From Linnemannia schmuckeri (Eukaryota; Mortierellomycota; Mortierellomycetes; Mortierellales; Mortierellaceae): a DNA stretch of 64,000 nucleotides. The translations under genes were made by a program, and so were the position numbers. Positions 23,298 through 33,848 of this stretch are shown in pieces. The stretch's first letter is position 1, and every line of letters starts with the position of its first letter. The notes beneath the pieces were generated by a model. It was not told where the DNA came from, ran no database searches, and saw only the letters and a list, made by a program, of their open reading frames with translations. Location of the stretch: positions 2,046,001 to 2,110,000 of the forward strand of contig JANATG010000004.1 in the NCBI GenBank assembly GCA_029449235.1, given 5' to 3'.

Positions 23298-24030
23298 AGT
23301 TTTTTTTTTTTTTTTTTTTTTATCTGCTATTACGTATATATAGTTTAGTTTCCCTTTTTGTTCGTTTGTTATTAAACCCTTGTTCAGGCAGCATGCCGCC
23401 TTTTTCTATTTTCATTTTCAGAAAAAGTATTGCGTGGTTACCATCGTCCTGAGGATAGGATTAAGTGACACTCCTTTTAACAACATACACAAGAACAAGC
23501 AAAGTTACAAAGACTACCCTCATCCATTCTTTTCTCGAAAATACGTCTCCTCTTACTTCTCCTCCTCCTCGGATTACCTTTAGGCTTAAAGTAACTAACA
23601 GGCTGAGAAATGAAAAGAGGAATCGCAATTCCAACAAAAACTGTTTCCTTGTTTATGGTAAGGAAGGGACAATAAACTCGCATCCACATTGTCCAATTGC
23701 GCTTCTACGAGGAATGCTAGCACCCCTCTATTGTTTCTACTCAACCTTACTAGCACTCCCTTCCCCTTGAATGAATGGATGGTCCTTCTTATTATCTTTT
23801 CATTGTCATCTTCCCCCCTTTTTACTCCTCATTTTTCTTGACATTTTATTTCCAATTCGCCTTGAAAATAGACTGCCTCTTCCTTTTTTTTTTCTTCCTC
23901 GCCTCGACTTGCTTTTCATTCCTCTTTTCTTTTCCTCTTTTCTTTCCCCTCTACCTGATATCCACATCGAAGCGCACTTTACTCTCACTCATATATTCCT
24001 AAATACAAGTTTACATACGAGCAATTGACA
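23298..24030. other. Intergenic region: nuclease 3' end and chitinase leader
   Basis: A T run of about 24 nt directly follows the nuclease stop codon. The rest is pyrimidine-rich leader before the chitinase ATG at 24031. I see no gene in it. Confidence 0.45.
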
Positions 24031-25937
24031 ATGAAGATTTCAACTCTTTGTATCATCTCACTCGGCTTGTCGCTCGCCGTCTTTGGCGACGTGGCACTCG
24101 CCAAGCAACACCACGAGCACCATGTCGAGCAGCAGCACCACCATCATGCTCCACAGGATCACAGCCACCACGACAAGCATGCCAACCAGCATCATCATCA
24201 CCATAACCAACAGGCGGATCACTCTCACCCCAAGAAACAACATCATGCTGACCATCTCCACCACAAGGAGCAACAAGCCGATCATTCGCATCATATGAAG
24301 CAGCAGGAGGTTCACCATCATAAGAATGTTGACCAATCTCATCATTTGAACGCCAATGCTATCCCTTCGAAGCCCTATAAGGGCGATAGCCACCATGGTA
24401 ATATGGCCTTGTTTTTCAATGACCAAGGTAGAAATGTTCTACTGTGGCAATAACTAACACGAGATATCTGTTGTTTTTCCATTGGACTCTAAAGAAAACA
24501 AGGACAACAAGAAGGAAGAGCCCGCATGCAATGCCTCACAAGAGGACTTAGACAAACATCTCAAGGAGCACATGGAGTCCAGCGACACCGTCGCCTCTCC
24601 TCGTCTCTCTGCTAACCAGCAGCCGCAGCAATCTGCCTTCGCGTCCCCGCCTATGGCGAAACGAAAAGAAAAGATGGTCATCGCCTATTGGACAGACTGG
24701 ACCTCGGCCGCCATGCCTCCCGAGTCGATCCCCTTTGACAAGGTGACCCATGTCAACTATGCCTTCTCGATCGTCAGCCCCGATTATCGACCAGTTTTCC
24801 AGACCGATTACCTGTTGAACCGTGTGGTCCGAGCTGCTCACCTGAAGGATGTCAAAGTGTTGATTTCGATTGGTGGGTGGACTGGGTCGCAGTATTTCAG
24901 TCCTCTCTCTGCGAGTCCTCGAGGTCGACAGACGTTTGTGAACGGTGCTATTGACTTTGTGAAGAACTATAATCTTGATGGTATTGATATTGACTGGTAA
25001 GGGCTTAAAGTCTTTTTTCTACGTGTTTCGTGTTTCGCGCGTCATTTCGCCATGGTCGTTTCGTTTGTGTTTATCTAGAGCGCACTGAAGATCTAATATT
25101 TTTTTTTGTTGATGTTTTTTGCGTTTGTTTACAATCTCTAAAAGGGAGTATCCAGGGCGCATGGGAAGCGCGTGTAATATCTACGATGCGAACAACGACG
25201 CTAAGAACTTTTTGTTGTTACTGCAGGAACTCCGGGCTGCGATGAACCAGCTTCCCAACGGCGACCGTCTCGAGATCTCGTTGGCGACCCGCCTGCTGCC
25301 CTTTGACGGCCCTGAGGGCATAATGAAGGATGTGAGTGAGTTTGCCAAGGTGGTCAACCACATCAATATCATGGCGTATGACGTTAACGGCTCCTGGGGC
25401 TCTGTTACGGGCGCGAATGCGCCGCTGGGTGGAGAGAGCCAGTTGACGTATGCCAATGGCGCACAAGCATGGATAGATGCTGGATTCCCTGCGGCTCAGA
25501 TCAATATGGGAGTTCCGTTCTATGGTCGGTCGTTGACGACCAAGAGCGACATGACGACGTCGCAGTCGATGCAGGTGCCGTTTATCAAGCCGGTTCCTTT
25601 GGGAGACAACAATGATGCGTTGTGGACGGATCCCTGCGAGAAAGAGGCTGCGTACTCGGGGGTGTGGAAGTACAAGAACTTGAGGGAGCAAGGGGTGGTG
25701 GATGAGCATGGCAATGCGCGTGCACCCTGGATCCGCAAGTTTGACAAGGAGTCGCAGACGCCGTGGTTGTTCAACCCGTCGACGAAGCAGTTTATTAGCT
25801 ATGATGATAGGGAGAGTTTGAGGCTGAAGGTTGACTATGCGAAGAAGAAGCATTTGGGAGGAATGATGCTATGGGCACTTAACCAGGATACGACCAACTT
25901 TGAGCTCTTGGATGTCCTCCAGGAGATCCGCCGGTGA
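24031..25937 (+). CDS. Secreted GH18 chitinase with a His-rich N-terminal tail
   Basis: Three exons (24031-24427, 24495-24996, 25145-25937) encode 563 residues. A signal peptide (LSLAVFGDVALA) is followed by about 100 residues with roughly 34 His in HH, HHH and HSHH clusters, then a Lys/Glu/Ser linker. The catalytic barrel starts near KMVIAYWTDW. It contains the SIGG strand (VLISIGGWTGSQYFS) and the GH18 motif LDGIDIDWE, whose final Glu is the acid/base residue; the second intron interrupts the Trp codon just before it. Later landmarks are NIMAYDVNGSWG, GVPFYGRS and the C-terminal GGMMLWALNQD. GH18 chitinases hydrolyse beta-1,4-GlcNAc chains with anchimeric help from the substrate acetamido group. 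No carbohydrate-binding module is visible. The start is the ATG directly before the signal peptide. The His tail may bind metal ions or wall polymers, which is inference. Confidence 0.93.
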
Positions 25938-26326
25938 ACTCTGGGAGGGTTTGAGGGGATGAAGAGAAAGGTATGAGTTGTTGAGTATTTTTTTTTGATT
26001 AAATTGACATAGCACAAAGAAAATAGTATGCCCCCTTGATCTACTGTATCAGGCACTACCTGAATCCCATGTGACGGGCGGCCACGTTTGTCCCTTGTTC
26101 ACTGTCGCTTAGAACTTCAGGGGTACTCTTACTCGCTCGCTCTGGCTTTTATCACCCTTTCTACTTCAGAAAGAACAAAACACACGCAGGGTTATCTTGC
26201 AGAGCGGAATAGGTAGAGTAAAAGGAAACTGATCTCTTTCTTCCTCTACATTTACTTTCATTCACTTTCATTCACTTTCATTCACCCTTATTCAATTGCC
26301 ACCAGACTTCCAAACCAACTACGCAA
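25938..26326. other. Intergenic region with a short tandem repeat
   Basis: This stretch holds the chitinase 3' end and the upstream region of the next gene. Three copies of ACTTTCATTC lie at about 26253-26285. No exon is seen. Confidence 0.45.
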
Positions 26327-26767
26327 ATGTCACTCCTGCACTTACTCCCACGGTCAGCTCGTCCTTCTCTCCTGACTCGGACTCGCCTGCAAACAAAAGC
26401 AACAGCACCAGCGACGGCAGCTGCTATAAGTCTTGGTCTCAGCAGTCTCTTCTCCAAACACTATTCTTCCGCCGCCACCGCCCCTGCCTCTGCCTCTGCC
26501 TCTGAGGCCGTAACACCTGCTCGTGAGAACAAGCCAACCCCACTATACACGTTCGAGGACATGTCTGAGCAAGAAGTATTGTTCGCAGAGATGCGGCACC
26601 ACAAGGTGTCGTGGGGTGCGATTGGGGCGTACTATGGCAAGTCGAGTCTCGAAGTCTTTTATGGATACATCCCTATTGCGACTAGGGCGTACAAACACCA
26701 GTGGACATCGCGGATGACATCGGAGGATGTTGCCGAGCATCTTCGTCTTCAAGGACAACAGCACTAG
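26327..26767 (+). CDS. Small unrecognised protein, possibly mitochondrial
   Basis: A single uninterrupted frame encodes 146 residues. The first ~50 residues are rich in Arg, Ser, Ala and Leu with no acidic residue (MSLLHLLPRSARPSLLTRTR), as in mitochondrial presequences. The second half is well ordered: YTFEDMSEQEVLFAEMRHH, then KVSWGAIGAYYGKSSLEVF, reading like a small helical domain with a tryptophan-rich turn. An AATAAA at 26807-26812 lies 40 nt after the stop, which supports a real transcription unit. The start is the first ATG in the frame. I do not recognise the family and assign no function; mitochondrial location is inferred from composition only. Confidence 0.6.
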   Translation: MSLLHLLPRSARPSLLTRTRLQTKATAPATAAAISLGLSSLFSKHYSSAATAPASASASEAVTPARENKPTPLYTFEDMSEQEVLFAEMRHHKVSWGAIGAYYGKSSLEVFYGYIPIATRAYKHQWTSRMTSEDVAEHLRLQGQQH

Positions 26768-26806
26768 TTCAGAGAGAGATCTATAGATCTACTTGTTTGG
26801 TCGTAA

Positions 26807-26812
26807 AATAAA
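26807..26812 (+). terminator. AATAAA poly(A) signal
   Basis: AATAAA lies 40 nt after the stop codon of the small protein at 26327-26767. Confidence 0.45.
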
Positions 26813-27340
26813 ACATGAACTTAGGAGAAAAAGGTCTCTTTGTGTATGTGTAAGTCGCAGATGTCAATGATATCTTTTGCTCCTTGCGCTGCTTGCTGCT
26901 CCAGTTGTTCCTGCACAGTGATTGTGAGTGATGCAGTTTGTGGTCGATGCTTTTTCCTTCCCTTTTGTCTCCCTTCGTCTCCCTCTTTTTTCAACAGACT
27001 CTTTTTGTACCCATTTTTCTTTGTCTTCCACGCCTTTTTTTTCTTTCTTCCACTTCGTTGGCTCTTTTTTTGTTCCTTTCTCTTTTCTCTTCCCTCTCTC
27101 CACTCCTACTTCTTCCTCCGCCATTATCGTCCCTGTTGTCCATCGCCGTCCTTCTTGTCCGTCTGTTCGTACCCAATCACCCTCCCCTCTCACCTCTCTC
27201 TTCCCACCACAAAACGACAATCAATACAGACAGCAAGCACCCTTCTCTCTCTCCTCTCTCTCTCTTCTCTCTTCGCGCTCTCACGCTATCACAACACACC
27301 ACCACGGACACACACAGACATAGACATATAGAGACAAAAA
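26813..27340. other. Pyrimidine-rich upstream region of the LMBR1-domain gene
   Basis: This stretch is strongly C/T-biased, especially 26940-27300, ending in an ACA-rich segment before the ATG at 27341. Open frames inside it read as Phe/Leu/Ser runs and are not credible proteins. No TATA box is evident. Confidence 0.45.
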
Positions 27341-27813
27341 ATGGCCATACTTCCGCTGGTGGCGGGTGCTCTAGCGGTCGTGAGTCTCGTCGCAGGCCTG
27401 CTCAACTACTTTGGCAACAGGGTCGAGCACGCCTGGTACGTCAGTCTCATCGCCTACATCTCCTGGTTCTTCCCCTTCTCCATCGTCGTCCTCGTCCCCC
27501 TCGACCTCGCCTCGGTAATTAGTCTAATCACTTTTTTTTACGAAACGAAGAAAGGGCCCTCTTGGCAAACACTTCTAATCTGCAAGTCGAGGAAAAAAAA
27601 AAAAAAGGCTCTGACTTCCTTACTCTTTTCCACGTTGTATGTAATCTCTTTAGACACTGTTCCGAGGATGCAAAGCCGAGGAGGAATGCAATGAGCCCCT
27701 CATGTATGTCTCGAGCGAGTTTCTTATTGGCGCCTGGAGAACCATATACTGGTGCAGTTTTGCCTTGACATGGTACGTGCTTACATCCTATTCCTTCCTT
27801 GGCATTGGGCTTA

Positions 27814-27849
<36 letters not shown>

Positions 27850-30800
27850 CCTTTGCGCTGCCACAGACGCAGAAGCAGACACGGAACCCAGACCACCCTA
27901 TTCACTTCCGTCATAATGAAAAAATGGACCTAAACACAATTCTCGCGCCTTCTCACTCATGGAAACAACTCAAAAAATAATAACGCGTTCTTTATCTCTT
28001 GACCATGGTGCAATGCGATGATAGGGTCTTGATCCCATTGCTTCAAGCCTATACACAGTCGGGAGAGTTTACAGTCATGAAGAGGTTCCGCAGTGCAGTT
28101 AGATACAACATCATTTACCAGCTCATCGTCGGATCGATCGCTCTCATAGGCTTGGTGTTCTTATGGTACGCCCAGGGTCCAAGCAACTTAAGAGCTTACA
28201 TCATGGCACTCAGCAACAGTTGGGGTCTGGTCCTCGTTGTCATCTTTATGGGCTATGGCATGGTCGACGTGCCAAGGAGGCTGTGGCATAAAGGGGACAA
28301 TGCGCGCGAACTCCGAAGAATCTCTTTCAAGGCCAGCGTTGTCAAGGATAAGCGACAGGACACTGAGGATGAAGTGCACAATGTCGCCAAGGTAATCATA
28401 TTGTTATTGCGCAATTGAGCTGACGTTTCCCACATAAAAAAAGCAATTGAACTGACATGTTCATGCTCCCCCTAAAAAACCACTCTCATAGGAACTGTCT
28501 GTCGTTTGCCATAAGGTTCAGCATTCGGATCCCCTTCGACCCTATGTCGACAAAATGGTAGAAGGTTTTCCAGCAGTGAGGGGCGTCCAGTTCGAATCCA
28601 ACAGGACATCCTCACCTATCCCCCCTTCACAAAGTCAAAGAGGAGAGCAGCATGGAATGAACGCTGGTCTACCATTAGGGAGCTCAAGGACAGGAGCAGG
28701 AACGACTCTGGGCGGCCGTAAACACTCCATGGATGGATTGGTCCCCAATGTTATCTCGGAAAAGTACCTTGCCGATCTCCACGCCAGGATCAAGCTTGCA
28801 CTAAGAATGAGTGACCGATGGAATGCGTACGTATCCCAACCATGTGCGCATTATCATTTTTGACACGCTCGAAAGTCATGGGGTTTTGCCTAACTAACAG
28901 CCTTGTGCTCTTGCAACTTTTCAAATAGTATTTGGCACGACTTGCAAAAGGCAGGATTCTTGGCACAGGACATTCAGGAGAATATGGACAACCCAGAAAA
29001 GTAAGACCAACCGCAACATTGTTGTTTTTCACCCTTATCTAGGACCCTTCTCTCTTTCAAATGTCTTACAGAGATCGTGTGCTCTTCACTCGTCCATTTC
29101 GAAATTCATAGAAAGTTCCGATCGACATTGCGTCCATTGACATCAAAGCCCAGGAACTGGCAGCTTTCACTCGAATGGGTCTGGCATTTGAAACTGCGCC
29201 CGATCTTGCTGCGATCTCTGGCAGCAGTGTGTGCAGCCTTGTCGCTGTTGATTGTTTGGTCTGAAATGACTTACCAGAACGTCAACCCTGTGCTGAGTGT
29301 CATTGGACTCTTGGTTCAAGTAGCTCGGGATCGCATGTCCTATGGAGCAATCGAGGTAAACAAGAATATCCTTATACGTAGGTGCTCTAATGTTGTCTTT
29401 GACAATAGTGTTTGCATGTGACTGACCCTATGATTGTTCTATGTTCGTTATTTACTAGGCTGTTAGTTTCTTTACCATGCTGTACATGTGCACCTGCGCC
29501 TACACCACACTCATGAAGATGAGGCTGCTCAATAATTACGTCCTCGTTCCCAACCACCACACGGATGAGCCAACACTACTGTTTATCGGATCATACCTCT
29601 GCCGTCTCACGTATGTCTATTATTGGAGTTTAACTCTTTGCGTATGTAAGGAGCATGCAAAGGAATACCGGAAAGACACGGTGCTTATGCGCTTGCATTA
29701 TTTCCACTTTTACTTTTAGTTTCCCCTTGGTGTACAACTATCTTACTATTTCGGCTGCAGGAAAAGAGGACAGCACCGTCTTTGCAGGAGTAAGTTATAT
29801 CAATCAGGAGACGTCTGGCGTTACCCGCATGTAGAGGAGGTCTAGCATGACAACTGCTAACTATCATTTTTTTCTTTTATGTGGCGTAGTATATGGGAAA
29901 GATCGATATGGTTCCGTTCTTGGGCGAGTTCAACTACTACATGCCCTATGTGATCCTTGTCCCTACTCTGATCACGCTCTTCAATGTTTTCGCAAAGATG
30001 TTTGCCATCTGCAGTATCTCTGACAACTTTTTCGATAATGATGACGACGAAGGTGGAATCGGTGGCGATCTTGAGGAAGGCGTTCAAGTCTTGAAGGATG
30101 GTAAGCGCTGCTTTTTTGTTGTTGTTATTTGTTACTTACATGCATAAATAATTACGTGCCTAATTCATACGTTATTCAATAGCTCGAAGGGACGAAGAAA
30201 GGCGGTTGCTACCAGAGCGCACGGGACTCAACAGGGATTTCACAGCACGACGTGGAGCTGCGTTCGAGACATACACCAACAACAAGATCAAGCAGAACCG
30301 CAGGAGAGGAGATGCACCACCGACACACAGCATGCTGGGTGAAGGGTCGAGTGCAAGTGCCTGGAGAGATGTTCGACCCAGTCCCAGCGGTAACATTCAA
30401 CGACCCTTCCATGAGCCTTATTTCGACGACTCAACCGATGACGATGACTCTGGCAGTGTCTTTACTGGCTTTGGTCGTCGGGAATCAGCTGATCATGTTA
30501 GTTCATCAGGGTCTGGAGCAGGAACTGGAACACATCCGAGTGGCCGAGGCAGGAGCTCGATTGATTCACCTAGTCGAGGCCACCCTCAGCGACACACGAC
30601 GAAACTAGACACTCAGCCAACAGCGGGACCTTTCAAGTCGCTTTGGCAAAAGATAGTTGGACCCAAGCAAGCGATTGCATTGGACGGCACCAATACCCCA
30701 GACACCATGGACAGTGACGGCGCTAGGTCGAGCATAGAGAGCACAGAACATGAGGGGAGCCATGTGCCATCGAGCTATATGGGCCGGAATACGTTCCGAC

Positions 30801-31177
30801 CAGACAGGAATTCTTCATCGGCTGCAGGAAGGACAGGACCTGCACTGATGTTTGCGTCCGTTCAGCAACAGCCCTCGAGTTACTCGCGATCGTCGCTGCA
30901 GGATGATGAGAACCGGGACCGGGACCGGCTATTGTCTGTTCATGATACGAGAACACGGCATGGAGGATCGAGTGCATCTTCATCACGGGCCCACAGTCCT
31001 CAAGGCCGAGTCATTGGTCATGGAGGACAAGGAGGACAAGGGGGACAAGGAGCGACGAACTCTGGAAGAAATAATCGGCCGAACAGCCGGATCTTTGGGG
31101 CGTCGTCACCTCAGCCTGGCAACAGCAGCAATCGGCAGCCCAGTCCTCTAATCAACTTCTTTGACGATGATGATTAA
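27341..31177 (+). CDS. LMBR1-domain (LMBRD2-like) multi-pass membrane protein
   Basis: About ten exons encode roughly 935 residues: 27341-27514, 27654-27772, 28025-28391, 28492-28826, 28929-29000, then an exon ending at 29355, 29459-29610, 29720-29789, 29890-30100 and 30183-31177. LMBR1-family landmarks include several hydrophobic spans, the YWCSFALTWVLIPLLQAY region, LEWVWHLKLRPILLRSL, and VPNHHTDEPTLLF followed by CRLTFPLVYNYL. Family proteins sit in plasma or endomembranes; human LMBRD2 is linked to receptor signalling and actin regulation, and fungal roles are unclear. The last ~330 residues are a Ser/Gly-rich cytoplasmic tail ending in acidic FFDDDD. The exon 5/6 junction is problematic. 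An acceptor at 29042 gives an open frame with only a 42-nt intron. A better acceptor at 29071 gives the more protein-like DRVLFTRPF but needs a one-base slip near 29097-29099. Confidence 0.85.
27816..27849. repeat. T34 homopolymer in an intron
   Basis: This is an uninterrupted T run of about 34 nt inside the second intron of the LMBR1-domain gene. Confidence 0.85.
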
Positions 31178-31291
31178 AATATGAGGAACTTGCTATGACC
31201 TTGATCATTTAATTGTTCTATTTGCACATTCAGCAGGTTGATTTTTATTTTAACTGCATGGAAGGGGGTTTAAGTCCTCAAGTGGTCCGAG

Positions 31292-33277
31292 TTACTCCTC
31301 CTTGACGATGGCAGTGGGGGCGGAAGTACGACGCTTGAAGGTGATGATATCGTCATCTTCAGGGCCGCTGACGATACGGAGTACATTGACACGACCATCA
31401 GGACCCGTCGAGAAACTGGCAAGCGCAGCAGAATTAACAGCAAAATCCTTCAACACGAACCGGAAACTGTCGTAATGGTAATGGTCCATTTTGGCCTTGT
31501 AGGTCACATACTCCAATCCGAGTACGTCCTTCTCCTTTGATTCCATGTCCTTGAACAGACTGATCGTCACGGTACCCATGACGGGGTCTGAGTATTCCCC
31601 GATATAGGCTTCTAAATCTGGGTGGGAGAGGGATGTGCCCTTGACACGGACGGGGAGGTCGGCTCCTGTGCGTGAGGCTTCATAGCTGTCGTACTCAAGT
31701 TGGGTTTGGCGGAGAGTGACGGTTGAGAGCCAGTCTTCGGTTTTGGGGAGGCGGAGGAGTTGGTCGACGATATAGAAGGGGATGTAGGTGCGGAGGGCGG
31801 ATTTGTGGGTGTTTGTCAGGAAGGCGACGACAATGTCTGCGTCTGGGTAGAGGGCGAGACTTCCTCGGAAACCGTACAGCGATCCCGCTATTGGAGGTGG
31901 GAAGAGTAAAGCAGAGTGTGTGTTAATAAGAAACGCGCAGTGAAGATGGACAGAGAGGCATAAAAATAACACGAGGCATATATATATAAAAGGCCGAGGA
32001 AAAGAGAAATACGTACTGTGGAAGTAGAAGTTGTTGCCCTTATAGCTGTCCAACTCCCAAGCAAGTCCATAACTCGCAGCAATCGCAAAATCCTTGCCGC
32101 GGCCCATCTTGTCCAACATAATCGTATGCGGTGTAAAAACCTCCTTCAAACTCTCCTTCTTCAACACTTGCTTTCCATCCAACTTTCCTCCAGTCATAAC
32201 AACATGTCCCCATTTGACAAGATCCAAAACATTTGAAAACATATCCCCAGCGGGGGCATCGACTTTCAAGATATCATCCAGGTAGCCCTTCTCAAACTTC
32301 CCCTCTTGCGCGTCCTTGAGAGACTTTGCGTCGTACGGCAAGGCATAGTTGTCGGAATGCTTGACCATTCCCGAGGGTGAGAATCCGGTATTCTTCAGGC
32401 CCAGAGGATCGAGAAGCTTGGTTTGGACGAGGTTCTCCCAGGTAGTGTTGGCGACCTTTGCGGAGGCTTCGCCGGCGACGGCATACATTGTGTTGCTGTA
32501 TTTGAGGTAGGATTTGAGTTTTTGGGGTAGGGAAAGGTGGCGAAGGGTTTTGAAGAGTTCTCGACGGGGGGTTAAGTTTTTGAACCAAGCTAAATCGATA
32601 TCTGGCATTCCCTATTTTCCCCACAACGAACGAACAACAACAACAATAATAAAAAAAGTTATGCGTGAGTTGGCGTAAACGAGCAGCCCACGTTTTTGAG
32701 CCCGTGAGAAAAAAAAAAAACACGTAAAGACATGTAAAACTTAACTTGCGAATGGTTCAATTTCAATGAAAACAAAAGAAGAGACTTACGGTGCGATGGG
32801 AGAGGAGGTCGACAAGTGTCAACTGGGAGGTGAGGACAGGGTCCTGGAAGGCAAACTCGGAGAGGTAGGTGTTGACAGGGGTCGTGTCCCAGTCCATCTT
32901 GCCCTCTCCGACGAGCTCGCTAATCGCCGCCGACGTGAACGCCTTTGTCATCGACGCAATCGGCATCAGCGTCTACTTATTCAAATGATAGCAAAGTAGC
33001 AACAACAAAGACATTGTGGTTAGTTCTCAAGGCACACAGGCAGAATGCGAAAAAGAGAGAAATGATCTCTGTTGAAAATGTAAATGACTCGCGCTGGAAA
33101 TTAAAGGGGCCCAAAAGTTTTTACCTCGGCAGTGAAGGGATCGGTGTCGTTGCGTTGTCCAAACCCGTCGGCGAAGATCAACTCGCCACGGTGCATCACC
33201 GCAATACTCATCCCCTTCAGTCCGGCCTCAACGCGAGTCTTTTCCAACGTCTCGTACAAATGCGCCAATGGAGTCAT
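31292..33277 (-). CDS. Serine beta-lactamase-like (class C/LACTB-type) hydrolase
   Basis: Four minus-strand exons (33277-33125, 32972-32790, 32611-32017, 31887-31292) give 508 residues. The beta-lactamase/transpeptidase fold is shown by three motifs: S-M-T-K in PIASMTKAFTSAA (nucleophile Ser plus Lys), Y-S-N in LKYSNTMYAVAG, and H-T-G in HTGSLYGFRG, which is recreated exactly by splicing the last intron. Eukaryotic members of this family act as esterases, peptidases or filament-forming mitochondrial proteins rather than antibiotic-resistance enzymes; the substrate here is unknown. The start (MTPLAHLYETLEKTR) has no obvious signal peptide. A C-terminal ~170-residue domain (HPDLEAYIGEYSDPVMGTV) resembles the lipocalin-like tails common on fungal members. 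The third intron is 129 nt with no stop, so its retention would insert 43 hydrophobic residues and destroy the H-T-G motif. A TATA box lies at 33398-33404. Confidence 0.88.
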
Positions 33278-33848
33278 TCTTGCTTTTCTGGTTGTATTGT
33301 AAGGGGGTTGGTGGGTAATGAGTGACGGGGGAGGAGAAGGTGGAGTGAGAGTTGTGGGGAGAGGACAGAAGAACAAGATAGGAAATGAGGACAACCTTTT
33401 TATACGTATCATGTGGTCCCACAACGCGGCACCCGCTGTACAAGGTACTCTCAAAAATCGAACAACGCGTTTTACTCGCACCACAGGAGAGGCCTCCAGA
33501 TTAAACTTTGAAAGAGAACAAAAAGAAAGAAAAAAGAAAGGGGCGCAACCGCCAAGCCCGAAGAGCACCGCCAAGAAAGATGGAACTCCGAACACAGAGG
33601 GGCATACACTTGCATAATTTACATGGATGGATGACCAAGTCGCCAAGCCGTTAAACGCGCTAAAAATGCAAGTCGACAAATTGAATAAAAAAAAAAAGAA
33701 ACGCGTCTCGATATGGTGCGCATCCCCGCATCACGGACCTCGGGAAATAAGTGGACAATAACAGACAGCATTGATCAATACTTTTTAAAGAAAAAAATTG
33801 GTCTATGGTAACAAGGATGTAGGCGATGCTCGATCGCATTTTTTTTTA
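33278..33848. promoter_or_regulatory. Upstream region of the beta-lactamase-like gene with TATA box
   Basis: On the minus strand, TATAAAA at 33404-33398 lies about 121 nt before the ATG at 33277. The rest of this 571-nt interval holds the 3' end of the preceding minus-strand PFK-2 gene. No other gene is seen. Confidence 0.55.

Noticed and set aside
24058..24426. Minus-strand open frame opposite the chitinase His-rich tail
   Set aside because: It is the mirror of His codons (CAC/CAT read as GTG/ATG), giving Val/Met-rich sequence with no independent support.
25218..25853. 211-codon minus-strand frame opposite the chitinase catalytic domain
   Set aside because: The plus strand carries a clear GH18 domain here; the antisense frame has no recognisable features.
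26840..27522. Three overlapping plus-strand frames upstream of the LMBR1-domain gene
   Set aside because: They are translations of a C/T-rich leader. Their Phe/Leu/Ser composition and overlap with the true ATG at 27341 argue against coding.
29857..30087. Minus-strand frame opposite exon 9 of the LMBR1-domain gene
   Set aside because: It lies fully opposite a well-supported membrane-protein exon and has no features of its own.
31888..32016. Reading the beta-lactamase-like gene through this segment as coding
   Set aside because: It is open, but canonical GT and AG borders and exact reconstruction of H-T-G show it is an intron.
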